Shown here piece by piece: positions 1 through 9,425 of a stretch of 64,000 nucleotides of DNA. A program made the position numbers and the translations under genes. The DNA lies in contig QPMI01000169.1 in assembly GCA_004431415.1 (NCBI GenBank), positions 1 through 64,000 on the forward strand. The letters run 5' to 3'. The notes under the pieces were generated by a model. That model was not told where the DNA came from, made no database searches, and worked only from the letters and a program-made list of their open reading frames with translations. Position 1 is the first letter of the stretch. The number at the start of each line of letters is the position of its first letter. The DNA is from Cyanophora paradoxa (lineage: Eukaryota > Glaucocystophyceae > Cyanophorales > Cyanophoraceae).

Positions 1-3000
1 GGGCGAGCCGCGGGGCGCACCCGTACGAGATCGCGCAGGTGCTGGCGGCGGCGGTGCCAGGCGGGCTTGCGGGGCTGCATACGATGCTGGCGCACCCGGC
101 GTTCCGGCAGCTCTTCTCAGACCCCAACTTCCAGGCCCACTTCCTCCGCGCCCTCTCCGCCCAGGCCCTCGCCGCCCTCTGCGCCCAGGCCCCCGCTCCC
201 GCCGCCCCCAACGTCCAGCCCCCCCTCATGGTCTCCGCCGCCCTCCAGCACCAGGCCGCCGCCGCCGCTGCCGCCGCCGTCGCCCATCAGCAGCAGCAGG
301 CCGCGCAGCAGCAGCATGCCGCCGCCGCTGCCGCCGCTGCGGCACACCAGCAGCAGCAGCAGCAGCAGCAACAGATCGCGGCAGCTGCGGCTGCTGCTGC
401 GGCGGCGGCGGCTGTGGCATCGCATCAGCAGCGAGAGCAGCAGCGAGAGCAGCAGCAGCGAGAGCAGCAGCAGCGAGAGCAGCAGCAGCAGCAGCAGCAA
501 CAACAACAACAACAAAACCAGCTGGCGGCAGCGATGGCGGCTGCAGCAACGGCGATCCAGCAGCAGCTGTTCCTGCAGCAGGTGTCGGCGTGCGAGAGCG
601 CGGCGGGTCATGGCGCTGTGCAGGGCGGCGTGGTCTCGCCCCGCGCCACCGCCCCCTCGCCTCCGCCGCCCGCTGGCGCCCTCTCGCCCCCGGGGCTTGG
701 CTCGGGAGAGCGCGGCGGGGCGCACCGGGGCGGGCCCCTGCAGCGGATGCGAGCGATGTCGGACGCGGGGATCTCGCAGGGGGCGGTGGCGCCGCACGGG
801 ACGCCGGGGACGGCGTTGAGCTCGAATATGGGGAGCCTGGGCCCCGCGGCGGCCCCGCACGGGCTCTCGGCGCCCTCGACGCCGGGGACGCCCTCGTCGA
901 CGGCCTCGTCGCCCCTCACGGGGGCGATGCCCTCGCCGGCCCTCCCCCCGGCCCCCCAGACGCCCCAGATGGTCGCCGTCTCGCCCCTCATCTCCAGCTA
1001 CCTCGCCCAGCTCAGCCTCCTCGGCCTCCCCAACATCTCCGACCCCCGCCGCCTCCTCTCCACCCTCTCCATGCCCCCGCCCCCCACCAGGGCCCAGCTC
1101 GCCGCCGCCTCCAGCATCGCCGCCGCCGCCGCCGCCGCCGGCGCAGCCCCCCGCTCGCCCCTCGCCGCCCCCTCCGGGCAGCAGGCGCATGCGCAGGCCG
1201 CGGCGTTCGGCACGCCGCCGCAGCATGCGGCCGCCGCGGCGCAGGCGCAGCAAGCGCAGGCGCAGCAGGCGCAGGCGCAGGCGAAGTCTGGGGAGCCGGA
1301 GGCGGCCGTTGCGCCCGAGCGGGGTGCCGACGGCGAGGGCGAAGCTGGCGAGGAGGGCCCGAAGCCGCAAGCAGAGCCGGCGGAGCAGCGCGCCGAGCAA
1401 CCGGCGCCGGCTCCGATGGAGCTCGAGCCGGCGCGGCACGGCAGCAAGCGCTCGCACGCCGCCGCCGCCGCGGGGACCAGCCCCGGGCAGGCCTCCGAAT
1501 CCGCCCCCGGCTCCGCCGGCCCCGGCGCCTCTTCCGGGGGCGGCAAGCGGAGCCGCCCAGCGAGCCCGCTGGAGCTGGCGCCCCTGTCGACCTCGCAATC
1601 GGCGCTCCCGGCGCTCGACCTCCCGAGCCCGTCGCTCAGTGCGTGGCCATGGGGCGGGGCAGCCGGCGGGCGGGCACTGACCTGGGCGCGCGCGGCAGGC
1701 CCCTCGCAGCAGCTGGAGCTCTTTAAGCGGGAGCGCACGCTGAGCGAGGCGGAGGGCGCGCCGCTGCCCCCGAAGCGGCAGACGACGCCGCGTGCGGGGA
1801 CGGCCGGCTCCCGCACCGGCTCTCCCGTCATGCGCCCCAGCCGCAACTCCCCGACCTTGGTGCGGCGCCCCCCGCCCCGCCCCGCCCCGCGCCCCTCACC
1901 GGCCCCGCGCAGCGCATGCATAGCCACGCGCAAGGCGCCGGCCGGAGGCCAAGGGCGGGCGTCGCCGCGGCAGGGCGAGCGCGGGGCGCTCGGGGCGCCG
2001 TCGCCGGTGCCGGGGAGCCCGCTGGGTCGCCGGGTCGGCGGGGGACCCCTCGGCGCTGCAGTTCAACTCGAAGAACCACCTCATGTGGACCGACGAGCTC
2101 CACCTCCGCTTCCTCGCCGCCATCCACCAGCTCGGCGGCAAACGTCCGCCCCGCGCCCCGCCCCGCCCCGCCCCGCCCCGCCCCGCCCCTGCCGCTCAGG
2201 CCTGTGCGGCGGCGCAGTCTCGTGCCCGGCGAAGATCCTGAAGATCATGGACGTCCCCGGGCTCTCCCGCGAACACGTCTCCAGCCACCTCCAGGCCCGC
2301 CCCGCCCCGCCCCGCCCCGCCCGTCTCGGCCCGAGCTGACAGCGCCGGCGAGCAGAAGTACCGGACGCGGCTGCAGAGCGACGTGCAGGCGCGCATGGGC
2401 TCCAAGGGCGGCGGCTCGACGCCGCGCTCCCCGGCCGGACCCTCGGGCGAGGTGCGCCTCCCGCCCGCTCCACGCGGCGCCCCCGCCGCGCGTGACGGGT
2501 GGCAGGCCGCCTCGCCGGCCCTCGCCCCCGAGTCGGGCGACGAGGGCGGCGACGATGCCGGCGCCGGCTTCGGCGGCTCCGCCCCCTCCTTCCTCCCCGA
2601 CTTCTCCGGCTCCTTCCTCGCCCTGGAGTCCCCCTGGGGCGGGCCGGCCCCGCAGCTCTCCCCGACGCCCCTCAGCGAGGAGGGGAGCCCCGGGGGCGGC
2701 CCCCTGGGCAGCGCGCCGGGGGAGGCCTCGGGGCGGGGCGGCGACCCCTGGCCCTCGCTCCTCTCCTACTCGGCCCTCGGCTCCCGCCCGGCCAGCGCCG
2801 CCGCCCGCGAGGCGCCCCTCACGCCCCTCTCGCCCCTCGGCGGCGGCGAGGGCGAGGGCGAGGCCGAGGCCGAGGGCGAGGGCGAGGGCGAGGGGGAGGG
2901 GGCCGAGTCCGGCCCTCCGCCCCTCGGCGCGCCCCGCGAGGGCGCCACTGGGGGCGACATCACCGACGAGTGGTGGTCCTCCCTCGTCGGCGCCTCGGCC

Positions 3001-3009
3001 CGCATCTGA
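1..3009 (+). CDS. GARP/MYB (SHAQKYF-class) transcription factor, 5' partial
   Basis: Putative nuclear DNA-binding regulator. The frame is open to the left edge, so the start lies outside the window. A long low-complexity region (poly-Q, poly-A, Ser/Pro) precedes one MYB-like GARP domain. The domain is assembled from three exons: FNSKNHLMWTDELHLRFLAA (from about 2065), then SCPAKILKIMDVPGLSREHV plus SSHLQ (2218-2294), then KYRTRLQ (from 2356). This gives the SHLQKYR helix that defines plant G2-like/ARR-B proteins. The intron at 2144-2217 is GT-AG; the intron at 2295-2355 starts with GC and is required to restore SHLQ-KYR. Further introns are likely between 1639 and 1923, where the reading frame changes, but I could not fix them exactly. 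The tail is acidic/Pro-Ser-rich with an EGE repeat, and the stop is at 3007-3009. The family is clear; the target genes are unknown. Confidence 0.8.
283..521 (+). repeat. CAG/CAA trinucleotide tracts encoding poly-Gln and poly-Ala
   Basis: Interrupted CAG repeats, with GCG/GCC alanine runs and AGCAGCGAG units, encode alternating Q and A homopolymers plus a QQREQQ-type repeat inside the MYB-like gene. Such tracts are common in transcription factors and are prone to length change. Confidence 0.9.
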
Positions 3010-3596
3010 TCCCACCCACCCCGACCCGCTTTCCCCTCCACGCCCTTCGCCCTTCGCCCCTGTACTTTCTCGAGTGCTTTCGCAGCCCATCGCCGCCCCC
3101 CCTCTCTCGTATACTTTCTTGACGGCTCGCTAGAGCCGCTCAGCTTTCGGCGCTAGAGTTTAGGCCTTTCGTCGCGCTTTTGCGCGTACCCCGTGTGCGC
3201 CCCATGCAAGCCTCACCCACTATGTCTTTTGACACGACCGACTATGTCTTTTGACACGTACCTTTCACCTGTCGATTTCTCTTTGCCCCCGATTTCCCCC
3301 TTTCATAACAACCGATCGTCGATTGTTTCGTAGTACCACGCGCTAGTTTTTCCACACGAACACTCAGTGAGTTTTTCTGTGCCGACTATAAATAACGTGG
3401 GAATCTTACAGATGTTATAGATAGTACCTGTAGCGGTTGCGGTTGAGCAGCTTCCATATTGATTGTCCAAAGAGTAATACATAAACAAATGTGGGATTCT
3501 TGTCCCCCTCAACAGGCCCAGTCCGAGCCGCAGGAGTCGGCCTCATACAAATGTGACCCCCCATGATAGCAGTGCCCCGGCTATTCATGGTCACTG
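3010..3596. other. intergenic / 3' UTR of the MYB-like gene
   Basis: No coding exon seen. It holds an exact 18-base direct repeat (3219-3236 and 3241-3258) of unknown meaning. GC falls sharply after about 3200. Confidence 0.6.
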
Positions 3597-4649
3597 TTAT
3601 GGACGCGTTGCGACCCGGACCCAGCCGGAGTCGAACCAACGACTAAGGGGTGTCAAGGCGGCAGTTCTACCAATAGGCCATCTCGCGAGAGGCTAGTGAT
3701 TCCCCGAATCATCCCGGGTCCTCACACTGCACGCAACATCCCCCCCGCCACGGTGATCTCGACCCCGAGATCCTTCCGTGCGGTTCCATTGCTGCATTTC
3801 ACCTCACAACTCGCGATCTCAACCTCGGTCACATGCCGCACGTGACACCCACTTCACACAGCCGCAACTGCCGCTTTTTTCCGTGCGCGCAGTTTCTAGG
3901 CTCTTCGGCGGCCACCGATGCAGGTGCCGGGCTTATCGGGGTACCGCGATGCAGCGGCCCTCAGCCAGCGCTTCCTAGCGCCCCGCGTGGGATTCGAAGC
4001 CCGGTCTATCCCTCGTCGGGAGTCGAACCAGGTCCGTTAGCAGCCCCCATGTTATGGACGCGTTGCGACCCGGACCCAGCCGGAGTCGAACCAACGACTA
4101 AGGGGTGTCAAGGCGGCAGTTCTACCAATAGGCCATCTCGCGAGAGCTAGTGATTCCCCGAATCATCCCGGGTCCTCACACTGCACGCAACATCCCCCCC
4201 GCCACGGTGATCTCGACCCCGAGATCCTTCCGTGCGGTTCCATTGCTGCATTTCACCTCACAACTCGCGATCTCAACCTCGGTCACATGCCGCACGTGAC
4301 ACCCACTTCACACAGCCGCAACTGCCGCTTTTTTCCGTGCGCGCAGTTTCTAGGCTCTTCGGCGGCCACCGATGCAGGTGCCGGGCTTATCGGGGTACCG
4401 CGATGCAGCGGCCCTCAGCCAGCGCTTCCTAGCGCCCCGCGTGGGATTCGAAGCCCGGTCTATCCCTCGTCGGGAGTCGAACCAGGTCCGTTAGCAGCCC
4501 CCATGTTATGGACGCGTTGCGACCCGGACCCAGCCGGAGTCGAACCAACGACTAAGGGGTGTCAAGGCGGCAGTTCTACCAATAGGCCATCTCGCGAGAG
4601 GCTAGTGATTCCCCGAATCATCCCGGGTCCTCACACTGCACGCAACATC
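3597..4649 (-). repeat. Tandem array of 142-base and 313-base modules with tRNA-like cores
   Basis: Two full units of about 455 bases and a third partial unit, nearly identical. The layout is module M (about 142 bases, from TTATGGACGCG to CGCAACAT), then module S (about 313 bases), M, S, M. Copies of M start near 3597, 4052 and 4506. On the minus strand each M carries TGGCCTATTGG (A-box-like) and, about 30 bases on, GGTTCGACTCC (a perfect B-box/T-arm). Each S carries two more T-arm-like pieces on the minus strand (GGTTCGACTCC and GGGCTTCGAATCCC). Open frames through the array are identical between copies but look like no protein and are probably fortuitous. The same modules recur at 58135-59053. 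Confidence 0.9.
3617..3689 (-). ncRNA. Degenerate tRNA-Val(GAC)-like sequence (one of six or more copies)
   Basis: Read on the minus strand, GTAGAACTGCCGCCTTGACA followed by GTCGTTGGTTCGACTCC closely resembles bacterial or organellar tRNA-Val(GAC). The T-stem pairs (GTTGG with CCGGC, G-U allowed) and the 3' acceptor strand would be TGGGTCC. The 3' half of the anticodon stem (ACCCCTTAG) no longer pairs with CCGCC, and no matching 5' acceptor strand is visible. It is therefore a tRNA relic or tRNA-derived element, not a working tRNA. Other copies on the minus strand lie near 4072-4144, 4526-4598, 58156-58228 and 58611-58683; on the plus strand one lies at 58959-59031 and a 3' half near 58770-58811. 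Confidence 0.55.
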
Positions 4650-5153
4650 ACACTCATACAGTGAAAAACGAACTCTAGCTCTAGATCTGTACGTATACAT
4701 GTCCGACGGTCCGACGTTCTTGGGCAAACTTGAAAGAAAGTAAGTACCGTAGTACTCAGTACTGGGCCGCGGGGCCCGAAACTCGGGCCGCCCCTCATGA
4801 TCAGGGGCCGCCGGGCCGCCCCTCAGGGGCCTAGCTCAGCCCCCGCTCTTTCCTCCGGGCTGAGGGGCCGAGGCGGCGGGGCAGGGCGGGCGGGCGGGAG
4901 GGCCTGCTGGAGGTCCTAAGGAAGCTTTTAAGGCTTCACTCCGGCTGCATGCGCTCGCAGGTTCGCCCGGCAGCCGGGTTTGCAAACAGCAAACGCCTCC
5001 GAGGCTCGTGTGATCATTTGAAATGCAAAGCCGAGCTACAAAAACATGCAAACAGAATACAACAGAAACAGAATACAACGTACAGGAGAACAACCTAGAC
5101 GAATAACGACATAATCCGGCGAAGCAATGTATCTGCGGCGCAGACCGCCTGCG
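4650..5153. other. intergenic
   Basis: No gene seen. It probably includes the 3' UTR of the minus-strand gene ending at 5154. Confidence 0.5.
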
Positions 5154-6373
5154 TCACTTCTTGCCCTTGCCCTTCGCGATCGCCGCTGCCTTTGGGGCCG
5201 CCTTGCCCTTAAGCTTGGGGGCCGCCTTCTTGGCCGCCGGCTTCTTAGCCGACGCCTTCGGCTTGGCCGCCGGCTTCTTAGCCGCGGCCTTCGGCTTGGC
5301 CGCCACCTTGCCCTTCCCTGCGCCCGCCCCCGTCAGAAACAGCGCACCCCACTGAGCTGTACCCCGCGCACCGGAGGCGGACGAGGCGCGGCTGGAGGCC
5401 TTGGAGGCGGCGCTGCCGCGGGCCTTCTTCGCGGTGGGCTCGCCGTCCGCGCCCGCCGCCTTCCGCTTCACCGCCGCCTTCGGCTTCGCGGGCGCAGCCT
5501 TTGGCTGGGCCGCGGCCTTGGGCTTGGCAGCCTTCTTCGGTGGCGCCTCCTCCACCTCGTCCTGCACGCGCAGTCGTTCAGCAAGGGAAGGCGAGTAGCG
5601 AAGGGTATGCACGACGGACCTCGTCGTCGTCGTCGGCTTCCTGCGAACGGAAGGGCGATCAGTTTGAGGACGGCAGCTGCAGCGGGTCGAGGTTACGAAG
5701 AAGCGCACAGAAGCGGACTTCTCGAAGGCCCAGCTGTGGCCTTCGAACCAGCTGCGGCGCACGAGAAGCTTGTGAAGACGGAAGCGGACGAGGCTCCCGG
5801 TTGGCAAGTCAACCTCCTCGTCTCCGTGCGCAACTACCAGCTCTTCATCGTAGTCTCGATGGCCCAGGACGGTCGCCTCGATGGCCCACTTGTCTGCTGG
5901 CTTCTCCTCGTCCTCGTCCTCGTCGATGGCCGTCAGCGTGAAGTGCTTCGTCGTCTTCACCTCACGCGGCTTGGGCAAGTAAGCTGAGCCGCCGCCGGAG
6001 CACACCGTCGACGTCTTGTTAGAGTTCGCGGACGGCGCGACGACACTCAGCTCGACGCGCGGCGGCTCGCCAAACCCCAGCATCACGAAGGGAAGCTGTG
6101 CGGCAGGAATATCCTTGTTCGGAGCGAACTCGAAACGCCCGTCGGCTGCGACCCCGACGTAGCGGTAGTCGATCGGGAAGCCGTCGTCGTCGTGCCCAGT
6201 GAGGATGTAGCATCGGAGCGAGGAGAGTTCGTCCAGATAGTCGTCCACCATCATAGCAGCGCGCAGGACGAACTTGCCCGTACGGATCTTCTTCGCCCAA
6301 GCCGGCTCTGCGCGTGCAATGATCAGGCGCGGGTCGGTAGGTGCACGGAGAGCGCGCCTTTGGGGGCCATCAT
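5154..6373 (-). CDS. Lys/Ala/Pro-rich nuclear-type protein with acidic patch
   Basis: Function unknown. The N-terminal two-thirds is a globular region I do not recognise (WAKKIRTGKFVLRAAMMVDD is near its start). It is followed by an acidic patch and then about 130 residues of AAKPKA/KKPAAKPKA repeats like a histone H1 tail, ending in AIAKGKGKK. The acidic patch uses a 21-base exon (5620-5640, EADDDDE) between two GT-AG introns, 5641-5696 and 5562-5619. Those introns total 114 bases, so an unspliced frame also stays open. The start at 6373 (ATGATG) needs one more intron of about 41 bases ending near 6306, which is tentative; otherwise the start is the MMVDD methionine at 6254. An acidic patch plus basic tail recalls histone chaperones such as nucleoplasmins, but I see no diagnostic motif. 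Chromatin binding is an inference. Confidence 0.6.
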
Positions 6374-6885
6374 TGCTGAGCTGGACGTGTTAAACGCGCT
6401 GTTATGAACGCGTTTGAGGCGCTCGCTTTGACTCGCCTACTACCTCAGTGAGCTTGCTTTGACTCTGGCTGACCCTACCGTACGTACCTGAGTCGTCCTG
6501 ACTCCTGACCAGTTGACGGGTATACGTACCCGTGGGTGCTGCAGCTGAGTATACTGAGCTCGGCCGATAGAGGCGCGGCCGATCGCGATGCGCATGCGCG
6601 CATGCGGCGCCAGCGTCAAACTTGTTGCAAGGGGGGTACGTATACCCCCTAGGCCTCCCTATGCATCGCTAGAGTTCCATATGCATCACGGCATGCCTGT
6701 GCACGTGCGCCTCCTCGCCCGGCTGCAGCTGAGGCCCGGCGGCCGCCGCGCAACTTGCAGCCCCGGCCCCGCATCCGCGGACGTCGACGCTTATCCGATC
6801 GCGATGATCCAATGATCATGATCCGCGGAGCTCGAGAAAGCTTTTAAGGTCGCGCAGGGCGGGCGGGCCCCTCCCCGGGCTATGG
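6374..6885. other. intergenic, probable promoter of the KAP-rich gene
   Basis: No coding exon seen. It lies between the start of one minus-strand gene and the stop of the next, with several short palindromes. Confidence 0.5.
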
Positions 6886-9093
6886 CTACAGGAGGGCGCG
6901 GGTGCGGCCGGCGGCGGCGCGGCGGGCGGCCGCCGAGGGGAGGGCGGCGTCGGCGGGGAGGCGGGGGGCGGGGTGGGAGGCGGGGCGGGCGGCGAGGGGC
7001 GCCGGGTAGGGGCGGGCGGGGTGGCCGAGGTAGACCTGCTGGGGGCGCACGATCTTCTGCTCGGGGTCGTCGAGGTGCTCGAGCCAGTGGGCGAGCCAGC
7101 CGGCCGTCCGCGGCACCGCGAAGAGCACCGTGAAGTACTCCGGCGGGAACCCCAGCGCCTTGTAGATGAGCCCTGCCCCGCCCCCGTCAGCGCCGCGCCG
7201 CTCGGCCCGGGCGGGGGCGGGCGGGCCGGAGTAGAAGTCGACGTTTGGGTAGAGCTTGCGCTCCACGAAGTAGGGGTCCGAGAGGGCCGTCTTCTCCAGG
7301 GCCTGCGCCACCTCCAGCAGGCCCTCCCGCCTGCCCGCCCCGGGGGGCCCCCGCCGCCCCTCAGCCCGCAGAGAAGAGCGGGGGCCGGGGCGCGGTCTGG
7401 GCCGGGCGGACCCAGTCACCGCGAACACCTCTTCGGCCGTCCGCCGCACGAGCCGCGCCCGTGGGTCGTAGTTCTGCGGCCGCGCTCAGCAGGAAAGAAG
7501 GAGGAGGGTGCGAGAGGGGGGGGGGGGGGGGGGGGGCGGGGCGGGGTGCCTTGTAGACGCGGTGGCCGAAGCCGTAGAGGAGGCGGCGCTTGGCCTTGAC
7601 GTCCTCCACGAAGCGCGGGACGGCCTCCACGCTCCCGATCTCCGCCAGCATTCGCAGCACCGCCTCGTTCGCGCCCCCGTGCAGCGGCCCGTACAGCGCC
7701 CCCACCGCCCCCTGCCCCCATTCAGCTGCCCGCCCCGCCGCCGGGGCCGGGGCCGGGCGCGCGCACGGCGGTGGCGGTGTAGACGTCGACGCCCGAGGAG
7801 GCGAGGTGCCTGCGGGGCCCTCGGCCAAGGCGGGGCGGCGGCGGGCGGGCGGGCGGGCCGCATGGCGGCGGTGGAGCAGTTGAGCTCGTGGTCGGCGTGG
7901 AGCATGAAGAGCACGTCTGCCCGCCCCGCCCCGTCGGCGTCGGGGCCGCGGGGCGGCGGGGGGGCGGCGGGGGGGAGGGGGTGGGGGGGGGGGGGGGAGG
8001 GGGGGGCACCGAGGGCGCGGGCGAGGACGGGGTGCGGCTCGTAGCCCGGGCCGGCGTCGGGCGGGCGGTCGAGCATCGCCAGGAAGTTCGCCGCGTAGTC
8101 CAGCGACGCGCTCGGCTGGTTCACGGGCCTGGCACGGCTCGCACACGGCGCGCGGGGCGGGGCGGGCGGGGCGGGGCGGGGCGGACCGGCCCTCGCGGAC
8201 GCGGAGGATGGCGGCGGCGAGGGTGGAGGCCTTGCCGAGGAGGCGGAAGGCCTGCCGCAAGCGCACGGCGGGGTCCCGGTAGACCTTCTCGCCCGCGACG
8301 GCGGGGTTGCCCTCCGGGTGGCACGCCCCGAGGGCCGCGACGGCCGAGGCGAGCATGCTCATCGGGTGCGCGTCGTGCCGGAACGTCCGCAGCAGCGCCA
8401 CCACGTTCTCCGGCACCGCCGCCTCCGCCGCCACCGCCGCACGGAACATCCCCAGCTGCTCCTGCACGCCCCGGCGTCGGCGCGAGGCCGCCCGTTGCGG
8501 GGCCCGGGGCGGCAGGGCGGGGCGGGGCGGGCACGGCGGTGGGGAGCTCGCCGAAGAAGAGGAGGAAGCTGCAGCTGGAGATCAGGGGGCAGGCCAGAAA
8601 AAGAAGGAAGAGACTCACGCCGTCTCCATGAACGTGCTCTTCTCCGCCAGCTCCTCGATCGCGTACCCTGCCCCCGCCCCCGCCCCGCCCCTCGGGACGC
8701 CGCGCCGCGCGCGCGCGGCCTCGCCGACGATCGGACCTCGGTACATGAGGATCCCCTTGTCACCGTCGATGTACGTGATCTTCGACTTGCACGATGCCGT
8801 GTTCATGTATCCTGCAGGGCGCGTGACCCGGTTGTGAAGCGTACGCGTGCGTTGGCCGCGCGCGCGTGGGGCGTCGCTTGCACACCGGGATCGAACATCC
8901 TGCGCAGAGAGCGGGATCGGCTGCGATCGGAAAGGAGCCGTTCGCTACGCGCGCCGCGCCGCGGGCGCACCGAAGTCCTGGACCGTCTTTCTCCGCCTTG
9001 AGCTTGCCGAGCTCCGCTCCGGCAATGACTCCATTGCGAATAGGGATTTCCACCGACTTTCCTGTGCGGTTGTCGACGACGGAGAGGGACTGC
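6886..9093 (-). CDS. Citrate synthase (bacterial/peroxisomal-type lineage)
   Basis: Condenses acetyl-CoA with oxaloacetate to citrate. Exons read in order: [20 protein letters not shown] (from 9093), [20 protein letters not shown] (split by two introns), [137 protein letters not shown] and IVRPQQVY. The family's catalytic His-His-Asp are present in HADHE, GPLHGG and NVDFYS. The first coding exon is unresolved: the exon at 9093 starts mid-codon after an acceptor, and an Arg-rich open stretch at about 9180-9320 could be a targeting peptide. The C-terminus is odd: after RPQQVY comes an Ala/Pro/Arg tail ending RTRALL, with no SKL/SRL peroxisomal signal. Introns are rich in G/C homopolymers. Confidence 0.92.
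7516..7536. repeat. 21-base G homopolymer inside a citrate synthase intron
   Basis: Uninterrupted G run on the plus strand, meaning poly-C in the transcript. A second near-pure G stretch lies at about 7960-8010 in another intron. Exact lengths may be assembly-dependent. Confidence 0.85.
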
Positions 9094-9425
9094 CTGAGGC
9101 GCGAATTCTAATGAGCTTCGCGTACAAGCAGATACAGAGCCCCGAGCGCTAAAGCAGGCACGCCGGAGACGTCCTCTAGCGTTTGCATTCTCCCGAAGCC
9201 GGGCGCGCAACAGATCGGCCCCAGATCGGCCCCAGCACAGCTTGAGCCCCCTAGCCGCCCGAAAGGCGGGGCCCGAGCTGCGACGAGGGTGCGCGCACCG
9301 GCTGGTGCTCATTTCCACCGTGTGCCGATCACCTCCGAGCCGCCGGGGCTTTTGTATCTGGCGTCGACGCCGAGAAACACTGTACCCGCGACGTCGACGC
9401 AGGCTCACGCAGCGGTCTGTCAGCG

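Noticed and set aside
117-1598. Antisense open frame of 493 codons over the poly-Q region
   Set aside because: Leu/Arg repeats are the mirror of CAG/GCG tracts; no independent signal.
3597-4649. CRISPR array or bacterial tRNA operon
   Set aside because: The unit is far too long and lacks short direct repeats with unique spacers; surrounding genes are intron-rich nuclear genes, so this is not a bacterial contig.
3778-4664. Identical small ORFs (66 and 105-125 codons) repeated in the arrays, as if a transposon protein
   Set aside because: They span tRNA-like motifs and module borders, have no domain, and are explained by the repeat itself.
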